From Strongylocentrotus purpuratus (Eukaryota > Echinodermata > Echinoidea > Camarodonta > Strongylocentrotidae): a DNA stretch of 64,000 bases. The notes beneath the pieces are model-generated. The model was not told the origin of the DNA, did no database searches, and was given only the letters and a program-made list of their open reading frames with translations. Below are positions 11,796 to 23,905 of this stretch, one piece after another. The stretch is from NCBI RefSeq assembly GCF_000002235.5, contig NW_022145611.1:2346754-2410753 (forward strand), written 5' to 3'. How positions within the stretch are numbered: position 1 is the stretch's first letter; each line of letters starts with the position of its first letter. A program made the translations under genes and the position numbers.

Positions 11796-12030
11796 TACTC
11801 CCACCCCTCCTCTTTCAGGCTCTTACCCCCTCTTTCTCCTCTCTTTCACCCCCGTTTTTTTTCCTTTCTCCTTTTGTTTCTTTTGTTTCTTTTCCTTTCT
11901 TTTCCTTCTTTTCCTTTCTTTTCCTTTCTTTCCTTTCTTTTCCTTTTTTTCCATTTTTTTTCTTCTTTCTTTTTCCCTTTCCCTCCCCCTTTTCTCATTT
12001 TTCCCGACGGCAGCACAATCCTGACATTTT
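11755..12030. repeat. pyrimidine-rich low-complexity tract
   Basis: This is CCCC, (CT)n and TTTCC-rich DNA ending in CCCGACGGCAGCACAAT. A purine-rich counterpart with the complementary GCTGCCGTCGGGAAAAAAGA sits at about 28098-28260 inside the foldback element, so the two are relatives. Open frames of Ser/Leu/Phe/Pro here are artefacts. Confidence 0.8.
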
Positions 12031-12566
12031 GAAATTTAGCTGAGATTTGAAAATTGTGCCGGCCGATATTTCCCTCAGTGGGTTTGGGGGGGGGGGGGGG
12101 GGGGGGTAGTGAGCATTATATTTTTTCTTCTTCTATTTTACCCCGAAATTTGTTTACTGATTACCCTCCTCCCCCCCCCCCCCCCTTGAACAAACGGGAA
12201 AAGATAATTTTCTGGTCACAATTTTTTTTAAAACTTTTTTTTGGCCAGGGGGCGGGTGGGGGGGGGGGCTAGGCCCGCTCGGCCCCGCTGAAACCGTACT
12301 TGCATGTTTGTTCATTATCAACATAAGATAAAAGGAAGTGGGGAATCATAAAAACCTAAATTGGCTTGATGAGAATGATCCCCAAATAAATACTTAGCAT
12401 AAACAAGATACAAATTTATTTTATATTTAAAAAAAAAACATAGTACATACATTCACTACAACAGAGCCCAGAGGAAAGAGAAAGATAACATAAGGTAAAG
12501 ACAGTACAGGAAGATAAGAAGAGAGAGAAGATAAGAAGAAGGAAGTTATAGCTTGGGTCTTACATT

Positions 12567-12690
12567 CTACATAATAAATGACAATTTCATTTTGTTCCGC
12601 TTAAAATAACCCTTATACTTCAAGCGTTTCAATGTATTCCACTGTTTTATGTCATCTGGCAAACTATTCCAAATTAATGGACCATGAAAA
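12567..12690 (-). mobile_element. 3' tail of a LINE ORF
   Basis: The minus-strand translation reads HGPLIWNSLPDDIKQWNTLK and continues RLKYKGYFKRNKMKLSFIM, then stop. The pattern (G)P.IWN.LP..I......LK..K.Y is the usual C-terminal end of CR1/L2/Jockey-group reverse transcriptase polyproteins. A frame break in a run of T lies just upstream of the His. AT-rich sequence down to about 12400 may be its 3' UTR. The rest of the element is absent. Confidence 0.75.
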
Positions 12691-13183
12691 AAATGGAATC
12701 TTTAAAGGTTGACTTGATTTAAGAGCACTGATTACTTTTCTATAGGGATGTATTACAGTTAATATTTGTATTGTCATCCAGGGATTAGATGAAACAATGC
12801 TCTTTGGGTCAACACTGACATGAACTCACGGATCCGACACAAATTTTTATGGGGTCAGCGTCCGTTTTTGTTTTGTTTTTCTACCCTATATATATAACAA
12901 TTATTGTAGATGAAATTTAATATTTCTATTTCACCTCAAAATATATTTTGCTCCAAGTGACTAATGATAGAACAAACATGAAGGGTTGACTTTGATGAAA
13001 AAATTGTATTGATTCTAATACGGAAGCGACCATATCAATGTTATCCACTTACAACTTTACATTTGCTTGTGCAACGCTAAATCATGCGGGGTCCATAGGC
13101 TCACAAAATGGGGTCGATGGGCTTCTGCTTCCTGAGGATTGAAAGTACCAATATTCGGGCAACCTTCACCTCGGTTTTTGCAG

Positions 13184-13216
<33 letters not shown>

Positions 13217-13317
13217 CTGATACTTGTGTCCCTCGGTTTTCCGAACGCTCAAACATGTGGGTGTGTCCCGGCCATACCCCCCCCTTTCAGATTGGTGCTC
13301 ATGAGTGTTTGAAATTT

Positions 13318-13328
13318 TGGGAGAGAGG

Positions 13329-13366
<38 letters not shown>
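13318..13366. repeat. (GA)n microsatellite
   Basis: This is a short GAGAGA tract with a few AAAG interruptions, 100 bp after the 32-G run. Confidence 0.9.
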
Positions 13367-13369
<3 letters not shown>

Positions 13370-13859
13370 CTAATACAATTATCAGTTGAGATTGTTCAAT
13401 TCTGAAGAAAAGCAGTATCATGGCGTATACGATGAATATGATATCAATCCCGGGTTTCTCAGCAGTAATTTACCATATAAACTATACGATTTCACCTGTT
13501 TATCATTACATGTAAAAAGATTAAACATAAATGGGAGAGGGGCATTTCAATTAATATCCCGACCCTCTTGCCAGGCTCTTTTAACTCACTTCTCTAGTTC
13601 TACACCCTGGTAAATGTTAGGGTATTTTATCGACAGGGCCGGATCAGTGCATGTTTAGTTTGACAGAAAAGAGTTTTGGGTTTGGAGTCCCCCCCCCCCT
13701 GCCTCGCGCCTCCTCTACCCCCCCCCATCCCCCACCCCCTACCCCCACCCCCGAACATGTTTGCGAGAATTCCGCCATGTGCGTGCCAAACTCGCTCAGC
13801 CGAAGTTATAGTTTTGGGAGTTACCCGGGGTCCCGGGTTATATGCAAATTAACGTAACT

Positions 13860-14603
13860 ACCACCAAGTGAAAGTATCTTTCAATTTGGGAAAATGAACC
13901 TTTACTAAAAAGCGATGTTTAAAAAAAAGATGAATTTCATGAATATGATATATTCAAAATCGAGCTGTAAAAAGTGAAAATTAAATATACCAGTAACTTC
14001 ATTTGCTATTTTGGAGACCACGCCCATTAGTTCGATGCGATAGAAGTGTTATCGTTCACGAATCATTTATCGTATAAGCTGAGCCGAGAGTACGTCGACC
14101 GGACCGGCAGTGAAACACTTCTTATGATATTAAGTTTACAATTGAGTCAACTCAACGTCTTGACGTCAAAAGTTATTGAATGTTATTCTGTAAAACTTAA
14201 AAGCTAAATGTTCAAGCAGGAATTTGATTTCTACGATGCAGGAATTATTGCAGAACGAATGCATCTTCATCTAAGTTCAACAAGTAGACTTGTCTGAGCC
14301 GAACGCGGAAGTACCTGTACCGCTGCGCCAGCCCATTGGAAAGCAGTACAGTCTCGCTGTGATATGTTACACGAATTCCATCGTCTAGTTCAATTTGACA
14401 CAGCTAGCTTGGTAGTACTGGTACAGGTTGGTACAGTACAGCACTAGCATTGCAGTAGCACTGACTGCCTTGACTTAGCCGTCGTTGTCATTGATTAGTC
14501 TTTGGAGTTGAATGTCATCAAATTCTCCCGATTTGCAGTGTGAAATAACAACCTTATTGCTAAAATTTTACATCGATGAAGTAGACAGAATTTAGAATTG
14601 ATA
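13860..14603 (+). promoter_or_regulatory. PLCB upstream region and 5' UTR
   Basis: This is the region immediately upstream of the PLCB start codon. No TATA box is obvious. A perfect cAMP-response-element palindrome TGACGTCA lies at 14161-14168. CpG content is higher than in the flanking introns around 14050-14340. The transcription start cannot be placed from sequence alone. An in-frame stop TGA at 14577-14579 precedes the ATG. Confidence 0.45.
14161..14168. promoter_or_regulatory. CRE palindrome TGACGTCA
   Basis: This is an exact 8-bp cAMP response element (CREB/ATF site) 436 bp upstream of the PLCB start codon. The match is seen; its use is inference. One such site is expected by chance roughly every 65 kb. 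Confidence 0.35.
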
Positions 14604-14702
14604 ATGGCCGGGGCGGATACATCAAAGGTTCGGCTAAAGTTGGAAGAGATTGTTGTTCCTGATGACCTAGTGGAAGGCAACAAATTCCTCAAATGGGACG
14701 AG
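14604..14702 (+). CDS. phospholipase C beta, exon 1 (start)
   Basis: This is the first coding exon of a Gq-regulated phosphoinositide-specific phospholipase C beta, which hydrolyses PIP2 to IP3 and diacylglycerol at the plasma membrane. It reads MAGADTSKVRLKLEEIVVPD then DLVEGNKFLKWDE and stops at a GTGAGT donor in phase 0. Human PLCB3 and PLCB1 begin with MAGAQPGVHALQL and reach ...GSKFIKWDE or ...GTKFVKWDD at the same distance. The start has A at -3 and G at +4, and an in-frame TGA 27 nt upstream. It belongs to the PLCB1/2/3 type, not the PLCB4/norpA type, which starts differently. The paralogue cannot be assigned in an invertebrate, so no gene symbol is given. Confidence 0.92.
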
Positions 14703-15832
14703 GTGAGTACTACTACTACATTCTAATTCTAGACCTATTCAGTTCATAAATTTATACCCACATAGGGCCTACATAGATTTACATGTATAGTCTTCATATG
14801 ATTATGAGTTGGCTTAGTCTGGCTTAATCCAAATTTCATGACTAGAAGTTAGAACTTGAATAAGGTTCAACTTGATTTGATTGTCATGTTTGTAGATCTA
14901 GCAATAATTTATGATGTGACTGATAATGGCATTAATGCCCAAAAAGAAGAGTCTCTAGATCTTTGTGTTCTTAATTTTAGGTTAACATCAAAAGTTAGAC
15001 CTGCATACATGATTTTCATTTTGAGTTTTGAACTGAAATACTTTTATGTTTAAATTTCTAAGGATATAAATCTGACTTTAGAGTGCTACAGGGGTCCATA
15101 AAAACATGATGGTGATTAATTATTGATTGTTGATTATTATGTAATTGATGGGTTCATTCATTTGTTTCTACATGTATTTCTATTAATTAATTTGACCTTT
15201 CATAAGAAAGCAAAACAATTACTAGAATCTGCATAATTTCATTTAAAGGTCAATGTAATCTGTGATTTGAGAAAATACACACCGGTAGTAGACATACATG
15301 TACAACTGTACATGTTCGTCAATGAATTTCTGAAATGTCAAGTTGGGTAAAATGCAATAAAAGTTGAGATGAAACTTCATAAATGCTTGGGTGTACTTTC
15401 TCCCATATTAATGAAAATAGTGATGTTTGAATTAGTTTTACATGTAGTATGTACATTCAGATTTTTAGTATTGGTTTGAGTCTTGCACAAGTTGTCTTTC
15501 AAAAATGTGTGCTGAACCAAGGAACCTGTCATCTCCACAGTATATTAAGGGACACACACTCAACAAACACTTTGTCACCAGCCATCTCTCTATAGTATAA
15601 GCTCACATTATTTTGAACAGATATGACTGAAACATTTGACCACTGATTCTGAAATTACAGACAACTTTGATTATTTAAATGCAAAATATGGATGGTTTTG
15701 AAGCCTATTATTAACACAAGGCATGCTTCAAATGAGAAGTTCTTTCACATGAAACAAACATTAAAAAGAATAGTCAAAACTACTTCTTTCTCCATTGCAA
15801 GAACCTAACTTATTCTTTGAATTACCAAGAGC

Positions 15833-16265
15833 GCGTTTATCTAGGCTTGCCACTAGATATGTACATATCGTACCCCACTATCGAGCCCCACTATCGTACC
15901 CCACTATACGATCGTGATTTTCGGGATGTCGCGTTTATCGACCCTTCACGATTCAAAATAAAGGCCTTGTGTCTGCCCAGCTGTTTTGACCTGGGAAGCA
16001 GACAGTTTCTCGGAGGTCAACTTCACACGTATGCTTGTACACAACACCTGGGTGGTCATATTTGTATGTGAGGTTCAAAACAGCTTTGCGTTTATCGATC
16101 TCTCAGAAACGTGATTCTGGCTGTATGTCACATTCAAAACGCACCTTTTTGCATCTTTAGATATCTAAAGACGTTTGAAAAAGGCTTTGTGTTTATCTAC
16201 TTCTAAATTTGCCTGAAAGACGTTTGAGAAACCTGATTCAAGCCAAAATTTTGCTAGATAAACGC
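15833..16265. mobile_element. TIR element with GCGTTTATCTAG ends
   Basis: GCGTTTATCTAG at 15833-15844 is exactly complementary to CTAGATAAACGC at 16254-16265. GYGTTTATC recurs internally at about 15931, 16088 and 16189, next to ACCCCACTATCG-type short repeats (15873-15911). It has no ORF. No convincing target duplication was found, so the superfamily is open. Confidence 0.7.
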
Positions 16266-16889
16266 AACCCAAGACAGCCGACTACTGTATGTATTTGCTG
16301 ATAAGGCTGTATCTTTCAACATGCTAGAAATTTAAAGGAAGTTGTGGTCTAGTTTAAGCCAACTCAAGGCCTCTGTAGCATCACACTGACAGTTATGACT
16401 TCGTGTGGTTTGACTTGGATGCTCTTGGGTTTCAGAATTCATTTGGGCAAAAGTAGGCTATACTTGCAAGACTGGGAATGAAAATCAGCTCAAAGATCCT
16501 TTTTCATTGGTCTTGTGAGATTTCTTGCGGTCTTTAAGTTAGACTGACTTTGTCTTATATAAAAGAAGTTTATGTAAAGACTAAAGAGTCACTTATGATG
16601 CTTGCAAGTTGATTGCAATTTTATGAAAAAAGAGGTACGGTAACTTAATTGCAAAATTCAGTAATTAGAAAACCAAAACATGACAAGAAATGTAGGTGTT
16701 ACTGTTTTACCATTTCTAGAACTGGAACCAAAACCCTAGTTTGCGGTGATTGTATTTGCACCAGGTACCTATCGATCCTTACCAGAGCATGAGGTATTCA
16801 TGCAAAACTGATATCAATTGGACTATTTCATCGCAGAACAAAAGAAAAGCTTCCGCATGTTCCTTTCATTCACCATGATCTGGATAAAG

Positions 16890-18440
16890 TGTACATACTG
16901 TACATGTACATGTGTAAGAGAGGATGTCAACATACATGTACATGTACATGCACATGTCTCTTAACGTCAATGCATTGTATTAGTGAGAACTTCTATATGA
17001 CAGATTATTATTTGAAGAAAATATTATTCTGACAAAGGATTTGAAAATTATGAACTTATAGAGTTGAAATCAACAAAAACTCAGTGACAACTCTTTGATT
17101 TGAAAGCACCTGTCCTATTGGTTTTGTAAAAGTTAATCCATAATTTTTGGTTAAAGTATTTGATAAACGAATGAATTGAATGAAGGGGATATGAAAAAAA
17201 AGGTTCTATAATAAAGGCTACAGTTATCTACTTGGGCACAGTTAAATTGAAAGTTCTATATATTATCTCTTTAACAGAGAAAAGAAGTGGTCTGTATTAG
17301 TGAGTAATATTTTATGTTAATGTACATGTTGCTTTTACTCATGTTTCAATATGAATAATACTGTAATCTTCTGTGATCTCTTTTCCAAATGAATCTAAAA
17401 CTAAGAAAAGAAATTTCTATAATACTTATTGACCCTTCATGTACTGTACATGTCTCAGTTGTCCTCTTTTTCGTCATACAGGATTGAGATATGAAATGAG
17501 GATTGAAATGCGTACACATTGCACATGTACTATCATGTCATTTCTCTTGCTTCTAAAGACAAAATTGAAGAGACCTACAGTATCTCAATAACCAATGGAA
17601 TGCACCTAAATTAGCGAAGGATAACTGGATAAGCCCTTGATTGGCCCATAGACTGCTGCTGTGTTAATCTTATGGTGTAGCAGTCTCATTAATCATTTCC
17701 TATAGAGATTAAAGATCTAGAAGGAAACCATGGAGGATTCATTTCCGTTGAGAGAGCGTGTCCTTGTTTGACAAACTCTTCTCCATGTCGGTCGTACCCT
17801 GCCTGCCAGCCTGGGTCATTGAGATGATGATGAACTCGGAGATCGATTCAAATATTTGCAGAGATGTACATGTATTTGTATCGGCTGCTCTTGAAAATAT
17901 TGTACATTTCTGCATACGTTACTGCATACATGTACATAGAACTCGGTCATAAATGCATTTTTACATGATTGAATGTATGTATTGTACAAGTACATGTATG
18001 TGCCTACATTTACATGCATGTGGTATTTACACTGTAGGCCGATTAAGCTCTGTCTTAATAACTACCGGTAATAAGCTGCTAAGCACTATCTGAACTACAG
18101 TAGGCATGTATTGCTGGTTCAGAGCCAGATGGGTGTTAACTCTGTTAATGCCTTTCTGGTTCCAGACATAATTACAACATGACATGATCTTATTTGTATT
18201 TTGGTTATTGGTTACATGTACATCATTCACTGAATTTTATTCAATAAATAACCCTTTAGCTTCCAGGGTAATTTAGGGCTATTAATCAAATACTATTAAC
18301 TAAATACTCTCATCAGAGCAGATGCAATAGAGGTGTCATAGTTGAGTGGTTGAATCACTTGACTGGGGATATAAAAGTTATTGTTTCTATGCCTGTCATG
18401 TACAGTACATGTACATGTACAGTGTACATGACAGGCATGT
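16890..18440. repeat. TACATGTA-rich stretch of intron 1
   Basis: The self-complementary word ACATGTAC/TACATGTA is repeated singly and in short tandem runs, for example near 16905-16955, 17930-18005 and 18395-18430. Similar clusters occur at 30560-31140, 31725-31790 and 37105-37160. It is not a simple microsatellite, because the words are scattered as well as tandem. Confidence 0.75.
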
Positions 18441-18904
18441 TTTGGGCAATGTATTTTATGTGCACTTCATCTCTCCAATCAGGTGTTGAATGGGTATACA
18501 TGTACATGAAGATGATCTGTTAGGATGCGAATGTCATTGTGGTTTGAATAGAATACATGAGCTGTAAAATAGTTGCCAGGTTGGACTACTCCCAAGCAGA
18601 GTGTACACGTATAGGATACACCTGTAGATCTGCACTGTAATTGCAGGGTCATCATTGAATCCAATGACCATTGTTAAGTTCTTTGATCAGTTATATTCAA
18701 TTGGAAAGGTGCTATAACAACACCCGTCCCCCATCAACCGAGCAACAAGGAACAATAATAATAATATTCTTCTTCTTCCTAATAAAACAATTGTGCTTAG
18801 TGTAGCTGCCTTCTGCAGGATGTAGAGGTGTAGATCCGGGGAGATCTTGGATATATATAAGACGATTGTCTGTTCCTTTGACTGCAATTTTACTGCAATT
18901 TTTT

Positions 18905-19075
18905 AGTAATTTAGGGGTTATTATTATTGTTATCATTATCATTATTATTGCTATTGTTATTATAATTTGTTGAAATAAATTTATATTATCAGTGTTGTTG
19001 TTTTTATTATTTTTATTTTATTATTATTATCAGTATTATTATTATAATCATTATCTCAAAAATAATGTCCAGAAT
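18905..19075. repeat. ATT/ATTATT-rich low complexity
   Basis: This is imperfect (TTA)n and (ATT)n sequence within PLCB intron 1. It contains no gene. Confidence 0.85.
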
Positions 19076-19914
19076 TATATGTAAACCTCAAACCACTGGG
19101 CTATCATCTTGTTTAAAAAAATATATTGTTGATCATTGTTAGGAATTTGGTTTCAAAGAAAGATGTATGTTTTACTTGGGATAAAACAAGGCAAAAGCAG
19201 TGATTTCTATTTTTAAAAAATGTATGCACTTCAGTCCACAGTTTTGAGAGTTTATGTGTTGTACATGTACCTGTGCAGGTACATAACCAAGTAAATTAAG
19301 GTAAGATATATTTACCTTAAAACCTAAATTCAAAGGATTGTAAATAATATGACATTAACATTCTTGAATGTCTGTTTTGAGTACGAAGTATTCTGTCAGA
19401 AATGACATAGACGGAGAGCACATAAAGTTCTTCTACCTCTGCATGAGTTATGAGGGCCTCTTAACTGATACGAGATTGCCCGACAAATTGATGTCCTTTA
19501 TTAGAAAATTGAAGCTACATGTACATGTACATACCAAAGCCCCAATCTCATAGATATGCGATAGCCCAGAACAAATATAAATCAAACATTTGATATTTTA
19601 CTTGCTGGTTAATATACTTTGCATTATAGGTTGTTGTTATGATTCATCTTGAAGGTCCTACATGTGGGACCAAGTAGGGTTGTGTACTTGTGTGGTGTTT
19701 CAGAAAACTCTGGCCATTTAAGAAGCAGTTTTTTTATTTTCAGATTTCAGAATTACAAAATTTACATTGTACACTGTACATGTTGTACACAATTTACTGG
19801 TGCTTTGAGAGCATGCATTTATACTGCAAAACCAGTGGAGGAGTTTCGGCAAGACTTGTCATTTTTCATTTCATTTTTATTTTTTCATTTCCAACAAAAT
19901 ATAATACATAACTA

Positions 19915-20109
19915 GCAGGACCCGCGGAAATCCGCGGGATCCTAGAGGGGGGCGGGGGGTGTAAATAGATATATAGAGACTGTCTAAATTAAAACCACCA
20001 AGAACTTTATTTGCCATTCAGGCCATTAAGAAATATACATGTTAAGCGTCCCCGCCCGCTTCCTTTTTGGGGGCCGCCTCCTATTTTTTTTTTTTGAAAT
20101 TTTTTGAAA

Positions 20110-20141
<32 letters not shown>

Positions 20142-22320
20142 CTTTGGAAAAAAAAAAACAGCGTCCCCGCCTGCTTCCTTTTTGGGGGCCGCCTCCTATT
20201 TTTTTTTTTTTTTTTTTATTTATTTTTTTTTTATTGAAAGAAAAAAAACATGAAAAGCACTGCTAAAATGTATTTCTGATTTTAAAAAAGAAAAAAAAAA
20301 TTGTCGGCCGCCATCTTGAAAAATAGCCTGAATGTCAGGAAAAATGTACGGAGCGGCCATTTTGAAAGAAAAGAAAAAGAAAAAAAAAGGGCCTCCTCCT
20401 TCCCATTTTTCGAAAAAACAGGAAGCTAAACATGTTTTTTTTTTAATTTGGCCTTATATAAAAATTTAAAAAACGATCCAACTGTACCGGTAGTTATTCT
20501 TTAAGCCACTGGAACTGCGTAGAGTTCCGTAGTGTGGCGTACCGACTACGAAGAAATTAGGCTGCGTATTAATGGGGAAATAGTCCCTGCGTAGGTTATG
20601 CGTAGGCTGGCGAAAAAAATTAAACAGGTTGAATTGTTTTCGTTCATCTTGCGTACCCCTTTCTGTCCCTCAGCATATAGTAACGTAGGCCAGCGTAGTT
20701 GTTACGCAACACTACGCAACTCTACGTATTGACCCCACGCCAATTAGTGACCCGCAAGTGTCACAAATAAAGTATTAAAAATATGCTCATCTGACCCTAT
20801 ACGCCTAAAACCCCCGAGCTTTCGGGGGTTTATGGCCCCTTGAAACTCGTGGACCCCACGCCTATATTATATATACACTCAACTCGCTGCGATCTGATCT
20901 CTCCCCCCCCCCCCCAACTTTGAAAAACGTAACCCCCGAGCTTTTGAGGGTTTATGGCCCCTTGAAACCCGTGGACCCCACGCCTATATTATATATACAC
21001 TCAACTCAGGACCCGCGGAAATCCGCGGGATTCTAGAGGGGGTGCGCAGGCAAAAAATTAAGTTTTTCATTTCGGGCCGGGGCTCCATTTCAAATTTTAG
21101 GGAAATTTCGGGGGCTCTTTTTTCTGGGGCTACTTTTTCATTAATTCATATAAGGATAGGCCTACACTTTGTTGAGATTTGTTTAGTAGGCTATTAGGTT
21201 TCAGGCTTCCTACTTCATAATTGCCTATTTAAAAAAAAAAAACATTTTTCTAGTTCAATAACTAAGTTTTCATGCATTGATTTGATGCAAGAACTGTAAC
21301 ATAATAGACCCTAGATTGTGATTATTTCTGACCATGAATTTCGATAATCATTTTTCAAAGTAAAATTTTCACAGGAAAATCAAACAGTCTTTTAAAACGT
21401 AGACATTAGAGTCTAGTAATACTTTTACTAATTCTAAGCTGAGGTTTCGTAAATCTATTCACGAAACTATATTGAAATCGCGGCAATAATGATGCAAACC
21501 AACAGATAACAATTTCAAAGAGTCAAATCTCTTCGACTCGGATACAACTCACACACTTTCAACTGCAACTCAGCTCATCTCACACACACTACACAGTGGC
21601 AATGCACTGTATTGTAGCGTGTCAGTTACGGTGATTTTGTCTGATTTTCTTTACTTTGAAGAAATGATTATCAAAATTACGTAAACATGGCGAGAACATC
21701 ACAAAATAGGCTTTAATTTCATACCTCTATTTATGGAAACTTTATAATATTGCAGCAATCGTGAATTCGTGATGGGAAATTGATTGCAGTTTCGCGATGT
21801 TTAGTGGTTCATGGTCTAGATTCAGCTTCTACCAAAACCAAAAAGAGCGCCAAAAACTCGAGCCCTACGCTCCGTCTCGATCTCGCAACTGCGAAAATGT
21901 ACGTGTTTTGGCGTACTTGCGTGCGACATGGTAAGCCAGGTAAGGTATGGAATATGGTTCGAGTTTTTTTACGACCGATTTTTGTGTATACAATTTTATA
22001 CGGATAGTCATCGGTCGTGTGTCAATGTTGAATATCCATGAGGTAGCTCTGTCGTCACGCATATCCTGCATTATGCATATCGCGTCTGTTTTCGCCCTGG
22101 ACGTCGACACGGAGGAGGACCTCGGGCGGAGTATAGCCAATTCCACAGAGTAGACTCCCCCGCGGACGATGGCACCGGGCACGGGTACCCCGAGCGCAGG
22201 GTTCAGGAGGAGATAGCCGCACCAACTTGGGTCGGCGATCTCATTAAAAAACAATAGAATACAAAGGCTCGCGGAGACGTCGCGCCCCCCGCGGAGCCTT
22301 AGCGTATTATTATTATAGAT
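19915..22320. mobile_element. GC-rich composite element, family unclear
   Basis: The base composition differs sharply from the flanking AT-rich intron. A hairpin built from ACCCGCGGA and TCCGCGGGA follows AGG at 19918-19943 and again at 21007-21031. Between the two copies lie duplicated CCGCCCGCTTCCTTTTTGGG blocks (about 20048 and 20165), poly-T runs, a small inverted repeat of ACTACGCAACTCTACG type (about 20510-20725) and 112-bp-type units containing GAGCTTTCGGGGG (20735-20990). CpG-rich sequence then runs to GCGGAGCCTTAGCG followed by TATTATTATTATAG at about 22296-22318. Hairpin ends are reminiscent of Helitron-like elements, but no Rep/helicase is present, so this is only a suggestion. Confidence 0.5.
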
Positions 22321-22783
22321 AACAAATACAATGTAACATGTACATGTATACAAAACATAGTTACATTTGTATTAAACAAATCTTAATAGTAATTTATACA
22401 TTTTAGGAAGACAAAAAATGAATTTTAAAATTTAACTGCAATTATATTTTGAGGAAATGGAGAGGTCCACTTTCAGAAGACCGTACTCCAGTTGTGGGTT
22501 TCTATTTAACAATGAATGTGGGCTACTGGGAGGAATGGTATTCTTTAATGACCTCATTCTTTGACAATGATAATTTGTAGGTACTTTCATGTGTTAAAAA
22601 TTTGTCTGTTGGGTACATGAAAAGTGGGTACATGAAAAGTAGATAGATTTTAAGTCTGTAAAACATTGATCATTTGATAAACTTGGTACTTTACATGCCA
22701 GGCTCAGGTCAATACTTATTGGCACATGAGAATGACCTTTGGGATGAACCAATTTAGATTTGTACATGTACTATACTCTACAT

Positions 22784-23557
22784 CAGGCCTTCTCAACTAG
22801 TTTATTAGAAGTGCCAACACAAAAAGAATTTGTAGTTGAAGTGCCAACCTGTATGTTTTGTTTCTGTGCTGCGAGTGAGCGTAGCGACCGAGCCGACAGC
22901 GGGGGTGCAGGGGACGCAGCCCCCTGAAGCTGTTGGATTTTAGGGCACATTCTAAAGGCCCAGGTGTGGCATTTTTAACACCTATTTATTCCCAAATATT
23001 GAAATCATAATTTTATATTGATGAGAAAAAATTAGTACAATTCCTGGGTACAATTACATTGGAGGCAAATTTAATGTATATGTACCTGTAGTAATTTTGC
23101 CATTACGAACTGCTACGAACGCCGTACATACGTTTTTCATAAAATGAAAATTCGGGAAGACAATGAAAAAACGGAGATTCGTACGAATTTATCGTTCGTA
23201 CGAAACTTTGTGACCGTAGCATAATTGAAAATCAAACAAACAAAAACTAGTTTTTAAATTTGGCAGCACATTGTAAGCTTATTGTGGATTGGAGCTCGGG
23301 TTTAAAGTCGTATAAATTGGTAAAAAACCTTTAAATTCCCCTTTCTTCCTGTTTGGTAAGCAGACATTTTGGGCTCAACTTCAACTGCGAATTTTTGATT
23401 TTGCTGAGTTTTTCATTCTAAAATATAATTTTGTATTTACTTATTTATTTATTTATTTATTTTACTCTTTTTTTTTGTGGCAACAGACAGTTGCGCGCCA
23501 CTCCGACTGACCCAAAGCGCCACGAGTGGCGCGCGCGCCGCCAGTTGAGAAGGCCTG
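22784..23557 (+). mobile_element. hAT MITE, copy 1 (774 bp)
   Basis: The ends are CAGGCCTTCTCAACT and the complement AGTTGAGAAGGCCTG. A perfect 8-bp duplication CTCTACAT lies at 22776-22783 and 23558-23565. These are hAT hallmarks. The right subterminal region has a GCGCCACGAGTGGCGC palindrome. A copy at 32056-32612 is the same family, and copy 1 has about 200 bp extra around 23095-23220, containing TTCGTACGAA palindromes. It is non-coding and ends 10 bp before the foldback element, with only the duplication between. Confidence 0.92.
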
Positions 23558-23575
23558 CTCTACATGTACGCGTGG

Positions 23576-23905
23576 GCTTTCATCGAAAGGGTGCGGTGCG
23601 GCGCGGCGCGGTGTGGTGTGCTCAACGCACCCATTCGATAAAAGAGGGGGGCCTTTTCTCGAAAGGGTGCGTTGAGAGCGGAGTTCCGTTTTAACACACC
23701 CTTTCGATGAAAGCGGGGGGGCTTTTCTCGAAAGGGTGCGTCGACTAGTCTTTCGCATCAGTCGTTTAAAATGAGGATCTCGGACAGAAGGTAATAGTTG
23801 CCAATTTAAGTATATCGAAAATGTATTAAATAAAATGGAATGGTCTTGATTACAGAGTGGTCTCTTTCGTTATTACTATGTTGATGGGGGAGACAGAGAG
23901 AAGGA
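23576..23905 (+). repeat. left terminal inverted repeat of foldback
   Basis: It contains several related words: CATCGAAAGGGTGCGG, CTCGAAAGGGTGCGTTGAG, CACCCTTTCGATGAAAGCG and CTCGAAAGGGTGCGTCGAC. They occur in both orientations at about 35-60 bp spacing, like repeated binding sites. About 150 bp of AT-rich unique sequence follows, then the first purine unit. Its partner is 30058-30384. Confidence 0.9.

Larger units (their letters stand above)
7584..13859. other. repeat-dense region between TKFC and PLCB
   Basis: No supported coding exon lies here. In order it holds a 45-bp-TIR MITE (7633-7899), a mariner-like composite with a 420-bp palindrome (7906-8686), a 26-bp satellite (8745-9850), a poly-G run, AT-rich DNA (10.0-10.85 kb), repeat copy B (10864-10981), a 512-bp TIR element (11195-11706), pyrimidine-rich low-complexity DNA (11755-12030), more poly-G, and a LINE tail (12567-12690). 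The missing 5' exons of TKFC would be expected here. Confidence 0.7.

Noticed and set aside
18330-18405. tRNA-like A and B boxes
   Set aside because: The A box is plausible, but the B box is too degenerate and no cloverleaf folds. At most an eroded SINE.
21865-22353. 162-codon open frame on the minus strand in the GC-rich composite
   Set aside because: No recognisable domain or splice context. The region is CpG-rich mobile-element sequence where long frames occur by chance.
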